A stretch of DNA of 64,000 nt from Mycobacterium sp. 852014-50255_SCH5639931 (GCF_001665605.1 NZ_LZSV01000011.1:1-64000); one strand, 5' to 3'. Numbered from the stretch's first letter, positions 8,440 through 17,896 are shown. Numbers and translations: made by a program. The notes: a model not told the origin generated them from the letters alone.

Positions 8440-9042
8440 ATGCTCGTCTCCGGACGCGATCGGCTGCTGGCCGCGGCGCTGAAGCTCTTCGCCGACAAGG
8501 GCTACGCGGCGACGTCGGTGGCCGACATCCAGCGGGCATCGGGCCTGGCGCCGGGGTCGGGCGCGCTGTACAAGCACTTCGGCTCCAAGCGAGAGTTGCT
8601 CGAGGCCGCCGTCGCGCACCGGATCGACAGCATCGTGGCGGCGCGGGAGCAGTACGACGCCGGACAGCCCGGCGGCGTCGAGCAGGCGGTGCGCACGGCG
8701 GGCCAGCTGATCTGGAGCAACCTCAAAGAAAGCGAGGACCTGCTCAAGGTCATGCTGCGCGAACCCGACGAGCTCGGCGATCTCGACGAGAAGACCTGGC
8801 AGGTCATCACCGACAACGCCTATCAACGGTTCGCCGACGAACTGGCCGCGTCGAACCGGTCTGGCCGCACCCGGATCCCCGATCCGGAGGGGGCCGCCGC
8901 CGTCGCTATCGGGTCGTTGTCCTATGCCGCAACACTGCAGGCGCTGACCGGCCGCCTGCCGGGCAACATCGACGAGGAGCGCTACTTCGAGGCGTGGGTC
9001 AGCCAGACCGTCAGCGTCCTCGCCCAATACGGAAACCGTTGA
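8440..9042 (+). CDS. TetR-family transcriptional regulator
   Basis: DNA-binding repressor of 200 residues. The N-terminal helix-turn-helix (about residues 9-55) reads AALKLFADKGYAATSVADIQ... then ALYKHFGSKRELLEAAV, typical of TetR. The C-terminal ligand domain is unassigned. The ATG at 8440 is chosen because the helix-turn-helix begins right after it and the palindrome at 8419-8438 lies immediately upstream; the frame stays open further upstream but that part looks non-coding. The acyl-CoA dehydrogenase gene starts 27 bp downstream on the same strand, so this regulator probably controls it and may sense an acyl-CoA (inference). Confidence 0.85.
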   Translation: MLVSGRDRLLAAALKLFADKGYAATSVADIQRASGLAPGSGALYKHFGSKRELLEAAVAHRIDSIVAAREQYDAGQPGGVEQAVRTAGQLIWSNLKESEDLLKVMLREPDELGDLDEKTWQVITDNAYQRFADELAASNRSGRTRIPDPEGAAAVAIGSLSYAATLQALTGRLPGNIDEERYFEAWVSQTVSVLAQYGNR

Positions 9043-9069
9043 GAGCAACGACAATTCAGGAGTGAAGCC

Positions 9070-10281
9070 GTGACTTTCTCATTGCAACTGACCGACGACG
9101 TGATCGAGGTGCGCGACTGGGTGCACAAGTTCGCCGCCGACGTCATCCGGCCCGCCGCCTCGGAATGGGACGAACGGGAGGAAACCCCGTGGCCGGTGAT
9201 CCAGGAGGCCGCGAAGGTGGGCCTGTACTCCCCCGACTTCTTCGCGCAGCAGGCGGCCGAGCCCACCGGCCTGGGCATGCTCACCGCGTTCGAGGAGATG
9301 TTCTGGGGCGACGCCGGCATCGCGCTGTCCATCATGGGCACCGGCCTGGCCGCGGCGGCCTTGGCGGGCAACGGAACTCCCGAACAGCTGGGCCGCTGGC
9401 TGCCCGAGATGTTCGGTACGGCCGACGAGCCGAAGCTGGGCGCGTTCTGCTCGTCCGAGCCCGACGCGGGTTCCGACGTCGGCGCCATCCGCACCCGGGC
9501 CCGCTACGACGAGGCCAGCGGGGAGTGGGTCCTCAACGGCACCAAGACGTGGGCGACCAACGGCGGCATCGCCAACGTGCACATCGTGGTGGCGTCGGTC
9601 TACCCCGAGCTCGGCACCCGCGGCCAGGCCACCTTCGTCGTCCCCGCGGGCGTCAACGGGCTGGCGCAGGGCCAGAAGTTCAAAAAGCACGGGATTCGGG
9701 CGTCCCACACCGCCGAGGTGGTGCTGGACAACGTGCGACTTCCCGAAGACCACATCCTCGGTGGGCGCGAGAAGTTCGAGGCGCGGATCGCCCGCGTCAA
9801 GTCGGGCGCCTCGGCGCGGAGTCAGGCGGCGATGAAGACCTTCGAGCGCACCCGACCCACGGTCGGCGCGATGGCGGTCGGCGTTGCCCGGGCCGCCTAC
9901 GAGTACGCCCTCGACTATGCCTGCCAGCGTGAGCAATTCGGCCGCAAGATCGGCGAATTCCAGGCCGTGGCGTTCAAGCTGGCCGACATGAAGAGCCGCA
10001 TCGACGCCGCCCGGCTGCTGGTGTGGCGGGCAGGGTGGATGGCGCGCAACAACCAATCCTTCGACGCGGCGGAGGGGTCGATGGCCAAACTGGTGGCCAG
10101 CGAGACGGCCGTCTACGTCACCGACGAGGCGATCCAGATCCTGGGCGGCAACGGCTACACACGCGACTATCCCGTGGAGCGGATGCACCGCGACGCCAAG
10201 ATCTTCACCATTTTCGAGGGCACCAGCGAGATCCAGCGCCTGGTGATCTCGCGGGCGTTGACCGGCTTGCAGATCCGTTAG
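9070..10281 (+). CDS. Acyl-CoA dehydrogenase (FadE type)
   Basis: FAD-dependent enzyme that introduces the alpha-beta double bond in acyl-CoA thioesters. The 403-residue protein has the family's helical N-terminal domain, the flavin and substrate strand region ([13 protein letters not shown] near 120, then [14 protein letters not shown]), and the C-terminal helical domain with [21 protein letters not shown] and the signature [23 protein letters not shown]. The catalytic base is probably the Glu in [10 protein letters not shown] near residue 388. The start is GTG at 9070 behind AGGAG. It forms an apparent operon with the upstream TetR and possibly the downstream acetyltransferase. Substrate chain length cannot be told. 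Confidence 0.87.
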   Translation: MTFSLQLTDDVIEVRDWVHKFAADVIRPAASEWDEREETPWPVIQEAAKVGLYSPDFFAQQAAEPTGLGMLTAFEEMFWGDAGIALSIMGTGLAAAALAGNGTPEQLGRWLPEMFGTADEPKLGAFCSSEPDAGSDVGAIRTRARYDEASGEWVLNGTKTWATNGGIANVHIVVASVYPELGTRGQATFVVPAGVNGLAQGQKFKKHGIRASHTAEVVLDNVRLPEDHILGGREKFEARIARVKSGASARSQAAMKTFERTRPTVGAMAVGVARAAYEYALDYACQREQFGRKIGEFQAVAFKLADMKSRIDAARLLVWRAGWMARNNQSFDAAEGSMAKLVASETAVYVTDEAIQILGGNGYTRDYPVERMHRDAKIFTIFEGTSEIQRLVISRALTGLQIR

Positions 10282-10332
10282 CGGCCGCAGCCCGCGGTCC
10301 ATGCCGCGGCGCGCACGCGACATGATGGCCGA

Positions 10333-11550
10333 ATGACCACCGAGATCCGGGTCCTCGACAGCGAGGACGAGCTCCTGGCGGCCGCCAACGTGTTTCGCGT
10401 CGCCATGATCGGCTTCCCGCCGTTGCCAGACCTGCCGCCCGGCCGCATCGCCACGTTGCTCGAACCCGGCCGCACCGTCGGCGCATTCGCGGGCGGTCAA
10501 CTGGTCGGCACCGCGGACGCGGTGACGAGTCGGATGACGCTGCCCGGCGGTGCGCTGGTGGGGCACGCCGCCGTCACGCATATCGGGGTGCTGCCGTCGT
10601 TCACCCGGCAGGGCATCGCCACGGAGCTGATCCGTCATCAGTTGCGGGACATCGCGGCCCGCGGTGAGGTGGTCGCGTCGCTGCGGGCCTCGGAGGCGAC
10701 GATCTACGGAAGGTACGGGTACGGCGTCGCCAGTTCGTCGCAGACCATCGAGGTGCAGACCGCGCGGGCGGCGCTGCGGCGCGACGTCGGGCCCGGCGGT
10801 CCTGTGCGGTTGATCGACGCCGCGCAAGCATGGGAGCTGTTGCCCCGCATCTATGCCGAGCATCGCCCGTCGCGTCCGGGCACCATCGACCGGCCGGGCG
10901 TGTGGTGGCAGAGCCTGCGGCTGCGCACCGAGTCGTCACCGCAGCCTTCGTACGTCGCGGTGCACGGCGCTCCGGGAGCCGAATCGGGGTTCGCCCGCTA
11001 TCGTCCCGTCGACACCGAGCGGTGGTTCGTCAGCGACCAGCGCGCCATCGCCGTAGAGGACTTCTTCGCGCCCACCGCGGAGGCCTACCTCGGCCTGCTG
11101 CGGTTCCTGCTCGGCCTGGATCTCATTGACCGCGTGATGTTTTGGATGCTTCCGCTCGACGACCCGTTGCCGTGGCTGCTCACCGATCGGCGGGCGGTGC
11201 GGGTCACCGCGGTGCACGACGAGACGTGGCTGCGGGTCCTCGACGTGCCGCGGGCACTGGCGGCGCGCCACTACAGCGGCGACGGTGCCGTCACCATCGC
11301 GGTGAAAGACGCTATGGTGCCGCACAATTCGCGTCGCTTCACCGTCACCGGCGGCGGTGCCGAACCGACCGAGCGGCGGGCACAACTGGAGGTCGACGTC
11401 GAGGGGCTGGCCGGCGTCCTGCTCGGCGGCACGACCTGGCGCGACCTCGCCATCGCCGGTTTGGCGCGGGCCGACGACCCGTCGGCACTTGCGGTGGCCG
11501 ATGGGCTGTTCGCGGTGCCGGACGCGCCCCACGCCGGGTTCTTTTTCTAG
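10333..11550 (+). CDS. Eis-family N-acetyltransferase
   Basis: Acetyl-CoA-dependent acetyltransferase of the Eis family, whose members acetylate aminoglycosides and lysine side chains. The 405-residue protein has the three-part Eis layout. The N-terminal GNAT domain has the acetyl-CoA loop [14 protein letters not shown] near residues 95-108 and the conserved [13 protein letters not shown] second GNAT-like domain and a C-terminal sterol-carrier-like fold follow, ending in Phe residues whose terminal carboxylate is used in catalysis by Eis. Clear differences from M. tuberculosis Eis suggest a paralogue, so no symbol is given. The gene starts 51 bp after the acyl-CoA dehydrogenase. Confidence 0.85.
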   Translation: MTTEIRVLDSEDELLAAANVFRVAMIGFPPLPDLPPGRIATLLEPGRTVGAFAGGQLVGTADAVTSRMTLPGGALVGHAAVTHIGVLPSFTRQGIATELIRHQLRDIAARGEVVASLRASEATIYGRYGYGVASSSQTIEVQTARAALRRDVGPGGPVRLIDAAQAWELLPRIYAEHRPSRPGTIDRPGVWWQSLRLRTESSPQPSYVAVHGAPGAESGFARYRPVDTERWFVSDQRAIAVEDFFAPTAEAYLGLLRFLLGLDLIDRVMFWMLPLDDPLPWLLTDRRAVRVTAVHDETWLRVLDVPRALAARHYSGDGAVTIAVKDAMVPHNSRRFTVTGGGAEPTERRAQLEVDVEGLAGVLLGGTTWRDLAIAGLARADDPSALAVADGLFAVPDAPHAGFFF

Positions 11551-11571
11551 CCGCGTGGGTATGCCGGTCGC

Positions 11572-11742
11572 GTGATCGTCATCGTCTGCGCGGGGGTGTG
11601 CGGGCTGGCCGCCGCTTACGAGCTGGCGCGGCGCGGGGAGCCCGCGATCGTGCTGGAGCGCGGCCGGCTTTCGAACTGCACTACCCGCACATGGTGGAGC
11701 GGCTTCGTACCGAGGCACATGTGGGACGCAGGCAATTGGTGA
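11572..11742 (+). pseudogene. Remnant of an FAD/NAD(P)-binding oxidoreductase N-terminus
   Basis: From GTG 11572 about 56 codons read [22 protein letters not shown], then PAIVLERG, then lose sense and stop at 11742. This is the dinucleotide-binding beta-alpha-beta unit of a flavin oxidoreductase. The usual GxGxxG is eroded to CAGVCG and the rest of the protein is missing. The remaining bases to 11878 hold no gene; a short open piece ending at 11783 in another frame may be a further fragment. It appears to be a decayed gene between the Eis-like and HdeA-like genes. Confidence 0.6.
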
Positions 11743-11878
11743 ATGCCGAAGCCGGCGACACCACCGCGCAGGAGCTTCGATAGGCGGCCGTCCCCCAGAA
11801 GCTGGTTACGCCGCAACACCATTCGCCTCTCAGCGCGGCGCGCGCTCCGAACGTGCGGCTGATCCGACGCAGTGACGG

Positions 11879-12163
11879 TCAGCCGTGGGGCGCCTCGGAG
11901 ATCTTGGTGTCCGGCTTGCCCAACGTCTGGCAATACGTCAATGCCGACAGTCGGGTGGCCGAGATCTCAGCATTGGCGGGGTCTGTGCCGTTCTTGTCCT
12001 TCAGCATCTTGCTGACCTCGTCGTTCTGCTTCTTCTCGTCCTGCGAGGTGAAGTCCTTGCACTTGGTGTCGCCGCCGGTGTTGATGACCTGCGAGGCCGA
12101 ACACGCGCTGGACAGCAGCACGGCGGCGATCGCGAACGTGGCGGCCGCGATTTGCTTCATCAT
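11879..12163 (-). CDS. Small secreted protein, HdeA/HdeB-like
   Basis: 94-residue exported protein. A hydrophobic signal sequence (residues 4-20) ends in LLSSACSAS. It is either a lipoprotein with an imperfect lipobox (Cys 21) or a normal Sec substrate. The mature part is polar with two cysteines (TKCKDF and LTYCQT) about 43 residues apart, which resembles the HdeA/HdeB acid-stress chaperone fold held by one disulfide. The sequence DFTSQDEKKQNDEVSKML fits that family. The HdeA assignment is by pattern only. It is divergent from the MFS gene at 12361. Confidence 0.6.
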   Translation of the reverse strand: MMKQIAAATFAIAAVLLSSACSASQVINTGGDTKCKDFTSQDEKKQNDEVSKMLKDKNGTDPANAEISATRLSALTYCQTLGKPDTKISEAPHG

Positions 12164-12360
12164 TTGCCTTCCTGGAGCCGAGTAGTGGTATCAGTACACC
12201 AAATCGACCGATTCGAAACCCCGCCGTGCGATTGCCCCGGTGACCCAACCGTTTGCGCCGCGTGCGTCTCGCCGGCGAATGGGAATAACTGCCACGTCCA
12301 AGTCGTCGTTTAGGGTTCGTCGGTTTCCGCCGCGCCGAGACCAGAGGGGAGGAACGTCCG

Positions 12361-13584
12361 GTGTCCTCGTCCAACGGGTCAACTCCGCCGTCGACTTTGG
12401 CCGCGCTGGACAAAGGTGACAGCCCGGATGCGGCCCGGGGCACGTTCGCCGGCGTCCTGGTGTTGTTGCTGTCCATCGGCTGGGTGGCCAATCATTTCGT
12501 CGCGTTGATGCCCCTGCTCAGCGTTCGGCAGCACCTCAGCTCGGCCACGCTCGATGCGATCTTCGGCATCTATGCGCTGGGATTGCTGCCCGGTCTGCTC
12601 GTCGGTGGGCGCGCCTCGGATGCGTTCGGCCGTCGGTTGGTGGCACTGGCGGGGTCGGCGACCGCCGTGGCGGGGACCGTGGCCATGTTGTGTTCGCAGC
12701 AGTACGACGTTCTGCTGCTGGGGCGCCTGGTCGTCGGGCTCGGGGTCGGGCTGGCCATGAGTTCCTGCACCGCGTGGGCCTCGGACCTGAAAGGTCCCGC
12801 CGGCGCGGCCGCCGCAGGCGCGGTGTTGATGCTCGGCTTCGCGATCGGCCCATTCGCGGGAGCGTTGATCGCCGGTGCAGGCCCAGTCGGCATCCGCCTG
12901 TCGTTCGGAATCGCGGCCGCCATCGGAGTGGCCGCGATGGCCGTCGCGGCCGTCATGGCGGGGCGCGCGGGCGCCACGGGGCCGGACACCACACAGGTTT
13001 GGGAGCCGTCGAGCACCGCCGGGCAGGGTGCGGCGCGGGCGTTGAGTTGGGCGATGCCGCTTGCGCCGTGGGTGTTCGCTTCGGCGACACTCGGATTCAT
13101 CACGATCCCCGGCCGCGTGCACACCGGGCTCGCGGCTCCGATGGCTGCCGGCGTCGCCACGCTGCTGGTCAACGGGGTCAGCGGGCTCATCCAAGTGCTC
13201 GCCCGCGCGCGCCGGTGGGGGCCGCAGGCCGGCACCGCCGGCGCGGTGCTCGCCGCGCTCGGCTACGCGGTCACCGCGCTCGCCCCGCCTGCCCTGTCGC
13301 CGGCGTTGGGTCTGCCGCTGTTCCTGGTGCTGGGCAGCGCGTCCGGTCTGTGTCTGCGCGAGGGCTTGATCGATCTGGAGGCAGCGGCGCCGAAACGCTT
13401 GCGCGGTGCGCTCGTTGGCGCGTTCTACGTGGTGACGTACATCGGTTTCGGCCTGCCGCTGATCTTGACGACGGTGGAGTCGGCGGTTTCGACGGCCATC
13501 CTCGCCGTGATGGCGGCACTGGCGTTGCTGACGGCCGTGAGTCGCGCGGTTCGACTCCGCCGAGACGCCCACCGCCAGGGCTGA
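12361..13584 (+). CDS. MFS transporter
   Basis: Major facilitator superfamily exporter or importer of 407 residues with about 12 hydrophobic segments. The loop 2-3 motif GGRASDAFGRR follows helix 2, and the motif ARLV-like segment LLGRLVVGLGVGL is in helix 4. The GTG start at 12361 is preceded by a strong ribosome site (GAGGGGAGGA). The substrate is unknown; size and short loops resemble drug-efflux MFS proteins. Downstream, 13585-13741 holds no clear gene, although one frame gives a hydrophobic peptide ending at about 13728 that may be an old fragment. Confidence 0.82.
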   Translation: MSSSNGSTPPSTLAALDKGDSPDAARGTFAGVLVLLLSIGWVANHFVALMPLLSVRQHLSSATLDAIFGIYALGLLPGLLVGGRASDAFGRRLVALAGSATAVAGTVAMLCSQQYDVLLLGRLVVGLGVGLAMSSCTAWASDLKGPAGAAAAGAVLMLGFAIGPFAGALIAGAGPVGIRLSFGIAAAIGVAAMAVAAVMAGRAGATGPDTTQVWEPSSTAGQGAARALSWAMPLAPWVFASATLGFITIPGRVHTGLAAPMAAGVATLLVNGVSGLIQVLARARRWGPQAGTAGAVLAALGYAVTALAPPALSPALGLPLFLVLGSASGLCLREGLIDLEAAAPKRLRGALVGAFYVVTYIGFGLPLILTTVESAVSTAILAVMAALALLTAVSRAVRLRRDAHRQG

Positions 13585-13741
13585 ACGCCGCCAACGGCCT
13601 CGCACCCCAGAGGCGCAGGTTTTCGCCGGCGCGTTGCCGTTCGTCGTTCTGGCAGTGTGGTTCTCGATCACGCTGGCGGCGTTGATGACGTGCTCGCGCG
13701 CGCTACGACGCTCACCGGCGGAGGGGTGACCGGGCCGGTGA

Positions 13742-14779
13742 TCAGAGGAGTTCGCGCAGAGTCTCGATCAGCTTGATCCGCTCGGCGGGTGTGGACGCGA
13801 TGGGCGAGACGTTAAGGGTGGTAACCCCCGCCTCTTGGAACGCGGCCAGGCGATCCTTGACGAATTCGCGGCTGCCGATGAGGTTCACGTCTCGCACGAG
13901 TTCGTCGGGCACGACCTTCGCGGCGCCGTCCTTGTCCCCGGCGAGGTAGAGCTCTTGAATCCGATCGGCCTGCGGGCCGTAGCCGTACTTGGTGGCCAGG
14001 GCGTGGTAGAAGTTCTTGCCCTTGGCGCCCATCCCGCCGATGTAAAGGGCCAGGTGAGGTTTTACGAATTCCCTTAACGGTTCCACGTTTTCGCCGATGG
14101 CCAGCACCGGTCCGGCGTAGATGTCGAGCTCACCCAGATTGGGGTCGCGCTTGGCCCGGCCGGCCGCCAGCGACTCTCCCCACACCTCCGGCGCCTTCTC
14201 TGGCAGGTAGAAGATCGGCTGCCAGCCCTCGGCGACCTCGGCCGCCAGTTCGACGTTCTTGGGTCCCAGCGCCGCGACCAGTATCGGAATTCGTTCCCGG
14301 ACAGGCTGATTGATGAGCTTGAGCGGCTTGCCAAGCCCGGTGCCCTGCCCCGCGGGCAGTGGAATCGTGTAGTACTTGCCGTGGTGTGTGAGCGTCTCAC
14401 GTCGCCACACCTGGCGGCAGATGTCGATCACTTCGCGGGTGCGTGCGATCGGCGCGTCGTACGGGACACCGTGGAAGCCCTCGATGACCTGTGGGCCGGA
14501 AGCGCCCAGGCCGAGCGTGAACCGACCGTCGGAGACGTAGTCGAGACCGGCGGCGGTCATCGCGGTCAGTGTGGGCGTTCGCGTGTAGAGCTGCAGGATT
14601 CCCGAGGCCAGTCCGACGCTGTCGGTACTGGCGGCCAGGTACCCCAGCGCGCTCACCGCGTCGAACGAATACGCCTCGGGGACAAAGACAATGTCGAGTC
14701 CGGCCCGTTCGAGGTCGGCCACTTCGGCGGCCACTTCCTTGAAACCGCCCGCGTAGTTGATGCCCAATCCGATTCGCAT
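13742..14779 (-). CDS. F420-dependent LLM-class oxidoreductase (Rv3520c-like)
   Basis: Luciferase-like TIM-barrel flavoprotein family member predicted to use coenzyme F420. The ATG at 14779 (MRIGLGINYAGG) gives 345 residues and fits the family N-terminus; the longer open frame runs back into the SnoaL-like gene. Conserved elements are FVPEAYSFDAVSALGYLAA, GLGASGPQVIEGFHG (phosphate-binding loop) and the C-terminal VTTLNVSP. It closely resembles Rv3520c as recalled, whose substrate is unknown. The SnoaL-like gene ends 16 bp upstream, so the two are co-transcribed. Confidence 0.85.
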   Translation of the reverse strand: MRIGLGINYAGGFKEVAAEVADLERAGLDIVFVPEAYSFDAVSALGYLAASTDSVGLASGILQLYTRTPTLTAMTAAGLDYVSDGRFTLGLGASGPQVIEGFHGVPYDAPIARTREVIDICRQVWRRETLTHHGKYYTIPLPAGQGTGLGKPLKLINQPVRERIPILVAALGPKNVELAAEVAEGWQPIFYLPEKAPEVWGESLAAGRAKRDPNLGELDIYAGPVLAIGENVEPLREFVKPHLALYIGGMGAKGKNFYHALATKYGYGPQADRIQELYLAGDKDGAAKVVPDELVRDVNLIGSREFVKDRLAAFQEAGVTTLNVSPIASTPAERIKLIETLRELL

Positions 14780-14795
14780 GATCGTTTGCTTGCTC

Positions 14796-15218
14796 CTACG
14801 CGGTGGTGAACTCGTCGGCCAGCTCGAGCGCTTCTTGCTGAATTCGGTCGAATTGGGCGCCCATCGCCTCCGACAGCGCCTTCGCACCCGATAACGGTCG
14901 TACCATCACCACGAAGTCGTCGATGAGACCGTCCTCATTGAAGTGCAGGAAGTCGCAACCGGTGATCCTCACCCCCGGCGCTCCGGCGATTCCGGTCTCG
15001 AACACGAACGCATGGTCGCGACCGCTGCCATCGTGGATCTCGCGGACGTAGTGAAAGTCCTCGAAGATGCGCATGACGCCGCGCAGGATTGCCGCGGTGA
15101 TCGGCTTGCCGACGTAGGGCTTGAACGCCACCGGGCTGGTGAACACCACGTCGTCGGCCAGCAGCGCCTGGATGCCCTTCTCGTCGCGTTCTTCGACCGC
15201 CTTGCGGAACGGATGCAT
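14796..15218 (-). CDS. SnoaL/NTF2-like protein
   Basis: 140-residue cone-fold protein of the SnoaL/limonene-epoxide-hydrolase type. Recognisable parts are the N-terminal helix (HPFRKAVEERDEKGIQALLADDVVFTSP), the hydrophobic strands FHYVREIHDG and ITGCDFLHFNEDGLIDDFVVMVRP. Such proteins are small isomerases, hydrolases or binding proteins; the substrate is not predictable. It is first in a two-gene operon with the LLM oxidoreductase and divergent from a PadR regulator. Confidence 0.78.
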   Translation of the reverse strand: MHPFRKAVEERDEKGIQALLADDVVFTSPVAFKPYVGKPITAAILRGVMRIFEDFHYVREIHDGSGRDHAFVFETGIAGAPGVRITGCDFLHFNEDGLIDDFVVMVRPLSGAKALSEAMGAQFDRIQQEALELADEFTTA

Positions 15219-15339
15219 CCGACACCTCGCCTAGTGAATTCGTTTCAGGAGTGCCGTTGACGCTATGCGGCCGGCCCCGCCGTGTCCATAGTGCGATTAA
15301 TCACTTTGTTGATTACTCACCTCGTTGTAGCCTAGGTCG

Positions 15340-15927
15340 ATGTCGCTGCGAGATGCGGTATTGGCGGCCCTCCTCGAGGGGGAGTCATCCGGGTACGACC
15401 TGGCCAAGGAATTCGACGCCTCGGTCGCGAACTTCTGGATGGCCACGCCCCAGCAGCTGTACCGCGAACTCGACCGGCTCGCCGAGCAGGGCCTCATCGC
15501 GGCGCGGGTGGTGCACCAAGAGCGGCGGCCCAACAAGCGCCTGTTCTCGCTGACCGATGCCGGTCACGAGGCGATCCGGGAGTTCACCGCGCGGCCGCCC
15601 AAGCCGTCCGTGATCCGCGACGAACTGATGGTCAAGGTACAGGCCGCAGACGCCGGCGACACGCGCGCGGTGCGTGAGTCCATCGTCGAACGACTGCAAT
15701 GGGCGACGGCCAAACTGCAACGCTACGAACGGTTGCGTGCGCGCGTGCTCGATGGACGCGACGAGGAGGACTACCTGGCCCACGCCCAGCGAATCGGTCC
15801 CTACCTGACGCTGCTCCGCGGAATCGCGTTCGAGGAGGAGAACATTCGGTGGGCCGAGCGCGCGCTGGCCGCAGTCGACCGCCGCCTGTCCGCGCCGGCC
15901 AGGAAGACCCGTTCCCGTCGTCGGTGA
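15340..15927 (+). CDS. PadR-family transcriptional regulator
   Basis: 195-residue winged-helix regulator. The N-terminal PadR domain begins SLRDAVLAALLEGESSGYDLAKEFD and continues PQQLYRELDRLAEQGLI and RRPNKRLFSLTDAGHEAIREF. The C-terminal domain is a helical dimerisation region (AKLQRYERLRARVLDG). It is divergent from the SnoaL/LLM operon, with about 120 bp between, and probably represses it. The intergenic region includes an AT-rich patch (near 15295-15320) suited to a promoter. Confidence 0.85.
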   Translation: MSLRDAVLAALLEGESSGYDLAKEFDASVANFWMATPQQLYRELDRLAEQGLIAARVVHQERRPNKRLFSLTDAGHEAIREFTARPPKPSVIRDELMVKVQAADAGDTRAVRESIVERLQWATAKLQRYERLRARVLDGRDEEDYLAHAQRIGPYLTLLRGIAFEEENIRWAERALAAVDRRLSAPARKTRSRRR

Positions 15928-15978
15928 TCCCGGCACGCTCAGCCGGGGTTGGCGTCACCGCGGCGTCGTCCAGCGCTC

Positions 15979-16698
15979 CTACCGCCAGGCGAACACCGGT
16001 TGCTCCAGCTCGCCGACCGGGTCGTGACGGCCTTCCAGACACCACCACCGCAGCTGTAGCAGCACGGCGCCGGTCGGTGCGTGAATGAGGTCGTTCCCCA
16101 GCGGGATCTGCACCACCGGGCGGGGGCTCTCCGGGATGGTGATGAACCGCGGCGAATCGTCGCGTTGCAGTTGGTGCAGCCCCACCCGGTACACCGCCAC
16201 CACCTCATCGGGCTCCGGCCGGGGGTCGAGCCGGCCGCCACCCCAGATCACCACCGGGGTGATGACGTACCCGGACCGGGTCGGGTAGTCGTCCAGGAGC
16301 CCCAGCACGGTCGAGTGGGGCAGGGTGATGCCAACTTCCTCGTGCAGCTCCCGCAGTGCCGCGTCGACGGCGGTCTCACCCGCGTCGAGCCGCCCACCGG
16401 GCAGTGCCCACTGCGCAGCATGTGAGGTCAGACGGGCTGCCCTGCGGCACAACAGGAATGCCGCGCCGCCGGACACGTCAACCATGCGTCCGTCGAGGCC
16501 GGCCTCCGGCAGCGGGCGGTCACCGTTCCACTCGTCCACTTGCGCCGGGTCGACCCGGTCCTCGCCGAGGGTCGAGTCGACCAGCACCACGGCAACTGCC
16601 GCGTGCCGCTTCGTCGGGTCGGTCACCTCGCGACGGTCATGGCGCGCCAGATGTCCCCGAATCCGCTCGCACAGCGCATCGTCATACGGGATGGTCAC
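15979..16698 (-). CDS. NUDIX hydrolase
   Basis: 239-residue hydrolase of nucleoside-diphosphate-linked compounds. The GTG at 16698 (VTIPYDDALC) is preferred; the open frame further upstream is antisense to the amidohydrolase. The NUDIX box is complete: GGRLDAGETAVDAALRELHEEVGI, with the metal-binding REL-EE residues, near 110-132. The upstream extension and size resemble CoA pyrophosphatase-like NUDIX proteins, but the CoA signature was not verified. It is convergent with the PadR gene. Confidence 0.83.
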   Translation of the reverse strand: MTIPYDDALCERIRGHLARHDRREVTDPTKRHAAVAVVLVDSTLGEDRVDPAQVDEWNGDRPLPEAGLDGRMVDVSGGAAFLLCRRAARLTSHAAQWALPGGRLDAGETAVDAALRELHEEVGITLPHSTVLGLLDDYPTRSGYVITPVVIWGGGRLDPRPEPDEVVAVYRVGLHQLQRDDSPRFITIPESPRPVVQIPLGNDLIHAPTGAVLLQLRWWCLEGRHDPVGELEQPVFAWR

Positions 16699-16818
16699 GG
16701 GTTCGAGACTATGCGGGAGCCGCCCGCGGTCGACGATCGCCGCCGCAATGACAATCCGGGTACCCGATGAACGCCGAGCCCGCCGGCCTCGTAGGTGTCC
16801 ACGTATGGGAGGAGACGG

Positions 16819-17862
16819 ATGAAGGTCATCGGTATCGAGGAGCACTACAGGTTTGCGGCCATAGCCGAAGAACACAACAACAACGGCCTGGATTCGGCGA
16901 CCGAACTGCTGACGCACGCGGGCTACGGCTCCCCCGGAGCGGATGGGGAGTGGCCGCCGGGCATCAACGACCTGGGCGAGGGCCGGATCGCCGCGATGGA
17001 CGCCGCGGGCATCGACGTGCAGATCCTCTCGCACGCCGTCCCGGGCCCCGAGACGCTGGAACCCGCGGTGGCGGCCGAGCTGGCCCGGCGGGCCAACGAC
17101 GAGGTGGCGGCGGCGATCGCCCGGCACCCGGCTCGGTTCCGCGGCTTCGCCACCCTGCCCATGCGCGACCCGGCGGCGGCCGCCGGCGAGCTCGAGCGCA
17201 CCGTCCGCGATCACGGCTTCGTGGGTGCCCTGATCAACGGCCACGTCAGCGGCCGCTACCTCGACGACACCTTCTTCTGGCCGGTTTTCGAATCCGCCGA
17301 AACGCTCGGCGTGCCAATCTTTTTGCACCCCACCGTGCCGCCGCAGCCGGTCATCGACGCCTACTACGGCGGCTTCGATCGCAAGATAACGGCACGGTTG
17401 GCGGCCGCCGGGCTCGGCTGGCATATCGACACCGGGGTGCACTGCCTGCGGCTGATCCTCGGCGGGGCGTTCGACCGGTTTCCGCAGCTGCAGGTCATCG
17501 TGGGGCACCACTTCGAGGCGCTGAGCTGGATGGGATGGCGGACCGACTACTCGTTTCCGATAGCCGAGACGGGCCTCAAGCGCACCGTGAAGGAATACCT
17601 GCGGGAGAACTTTTACGGCGGCATCCTCGCCGGCGACTTTTTCAGCCAGAAACCCGGCGCAATGGATCCCAGTTGGAGCCTGTCGTTCAACGCCTACCAG
17701 GCGATGGTCAACGTCATCGGGATCGACCGCGTCGTCTTCACAGCCGACTATCCCTACGGAAACATCAAGGCGTGCCGGGAGTTTCTCGATCGGATGCCGA
17801 TCAGCCAAGCCGACCGCGAGAAGATCGCCCATCGCAATGCCGAGCGCCTGTTGAGGCTTTGA
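16819..17862 (+). CDS. Amidohydrolase-2 family protein (decarboxylase-like)
   Basis: 347-residue metal-dependent TIM-barrel protein of the amidohydrolase-2 group, which includes gamma-resorcylate and aminocarboxymuconate-semialdehyde decarboxylases. The ATG at 16819 (MKVIGIEEHY) is behind GGAGGAG. The N-terminal metal ligands are altered from the HxH of hydrolases to Glu-x-His (IEEHY), as in the decarboxylase branch. Further ligands are FLHPT (near 170), VGHH (near 225) and the Asp in FTADYPYGN near 310. Substrate is unknown; an aromatic acid is likely. Confidence 0.8.
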   Translation: MKVIGIEEHYRFAAIAEEHNNNGLDSATELLTHAGYGSPGADGEWPPGINDLGEGRIAAMDAAGIDVQILSHAVPGPETLEPAVAAELARRANDEVAAAIARHPARFRGFATLPMRDPAAAAGELERTVRDHGFVGALINGHVSGRYLDDTFFWPVFESAETLGVPIFLHPTVPPQPVIDAYYGGFDRKITARLAAAGLGWHIDTGVHCLRLILGGAFDRFPQLQVIVGHHFEALSWMGWRTDYSFPIAETGLKRTVKEYLRENFYGGILAGDFFSQKPGAMDPSWSLSFNAYQAMVNVIGIDRVVFTADYPYGNIKACREFLDRMPISQADREKIAHRNAERLLRL

Positions 17863-17896
17863 GCACCGGCAACCGTCGAGGTGGTTAACTACGACC

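Noticed and set aside
13585..13741. A hydrophobic peptide in the +1 frame after the MFS gene
   Set aside because: It has no start codon or ribosome site and could be chance; noted only as a possible gene fragment.
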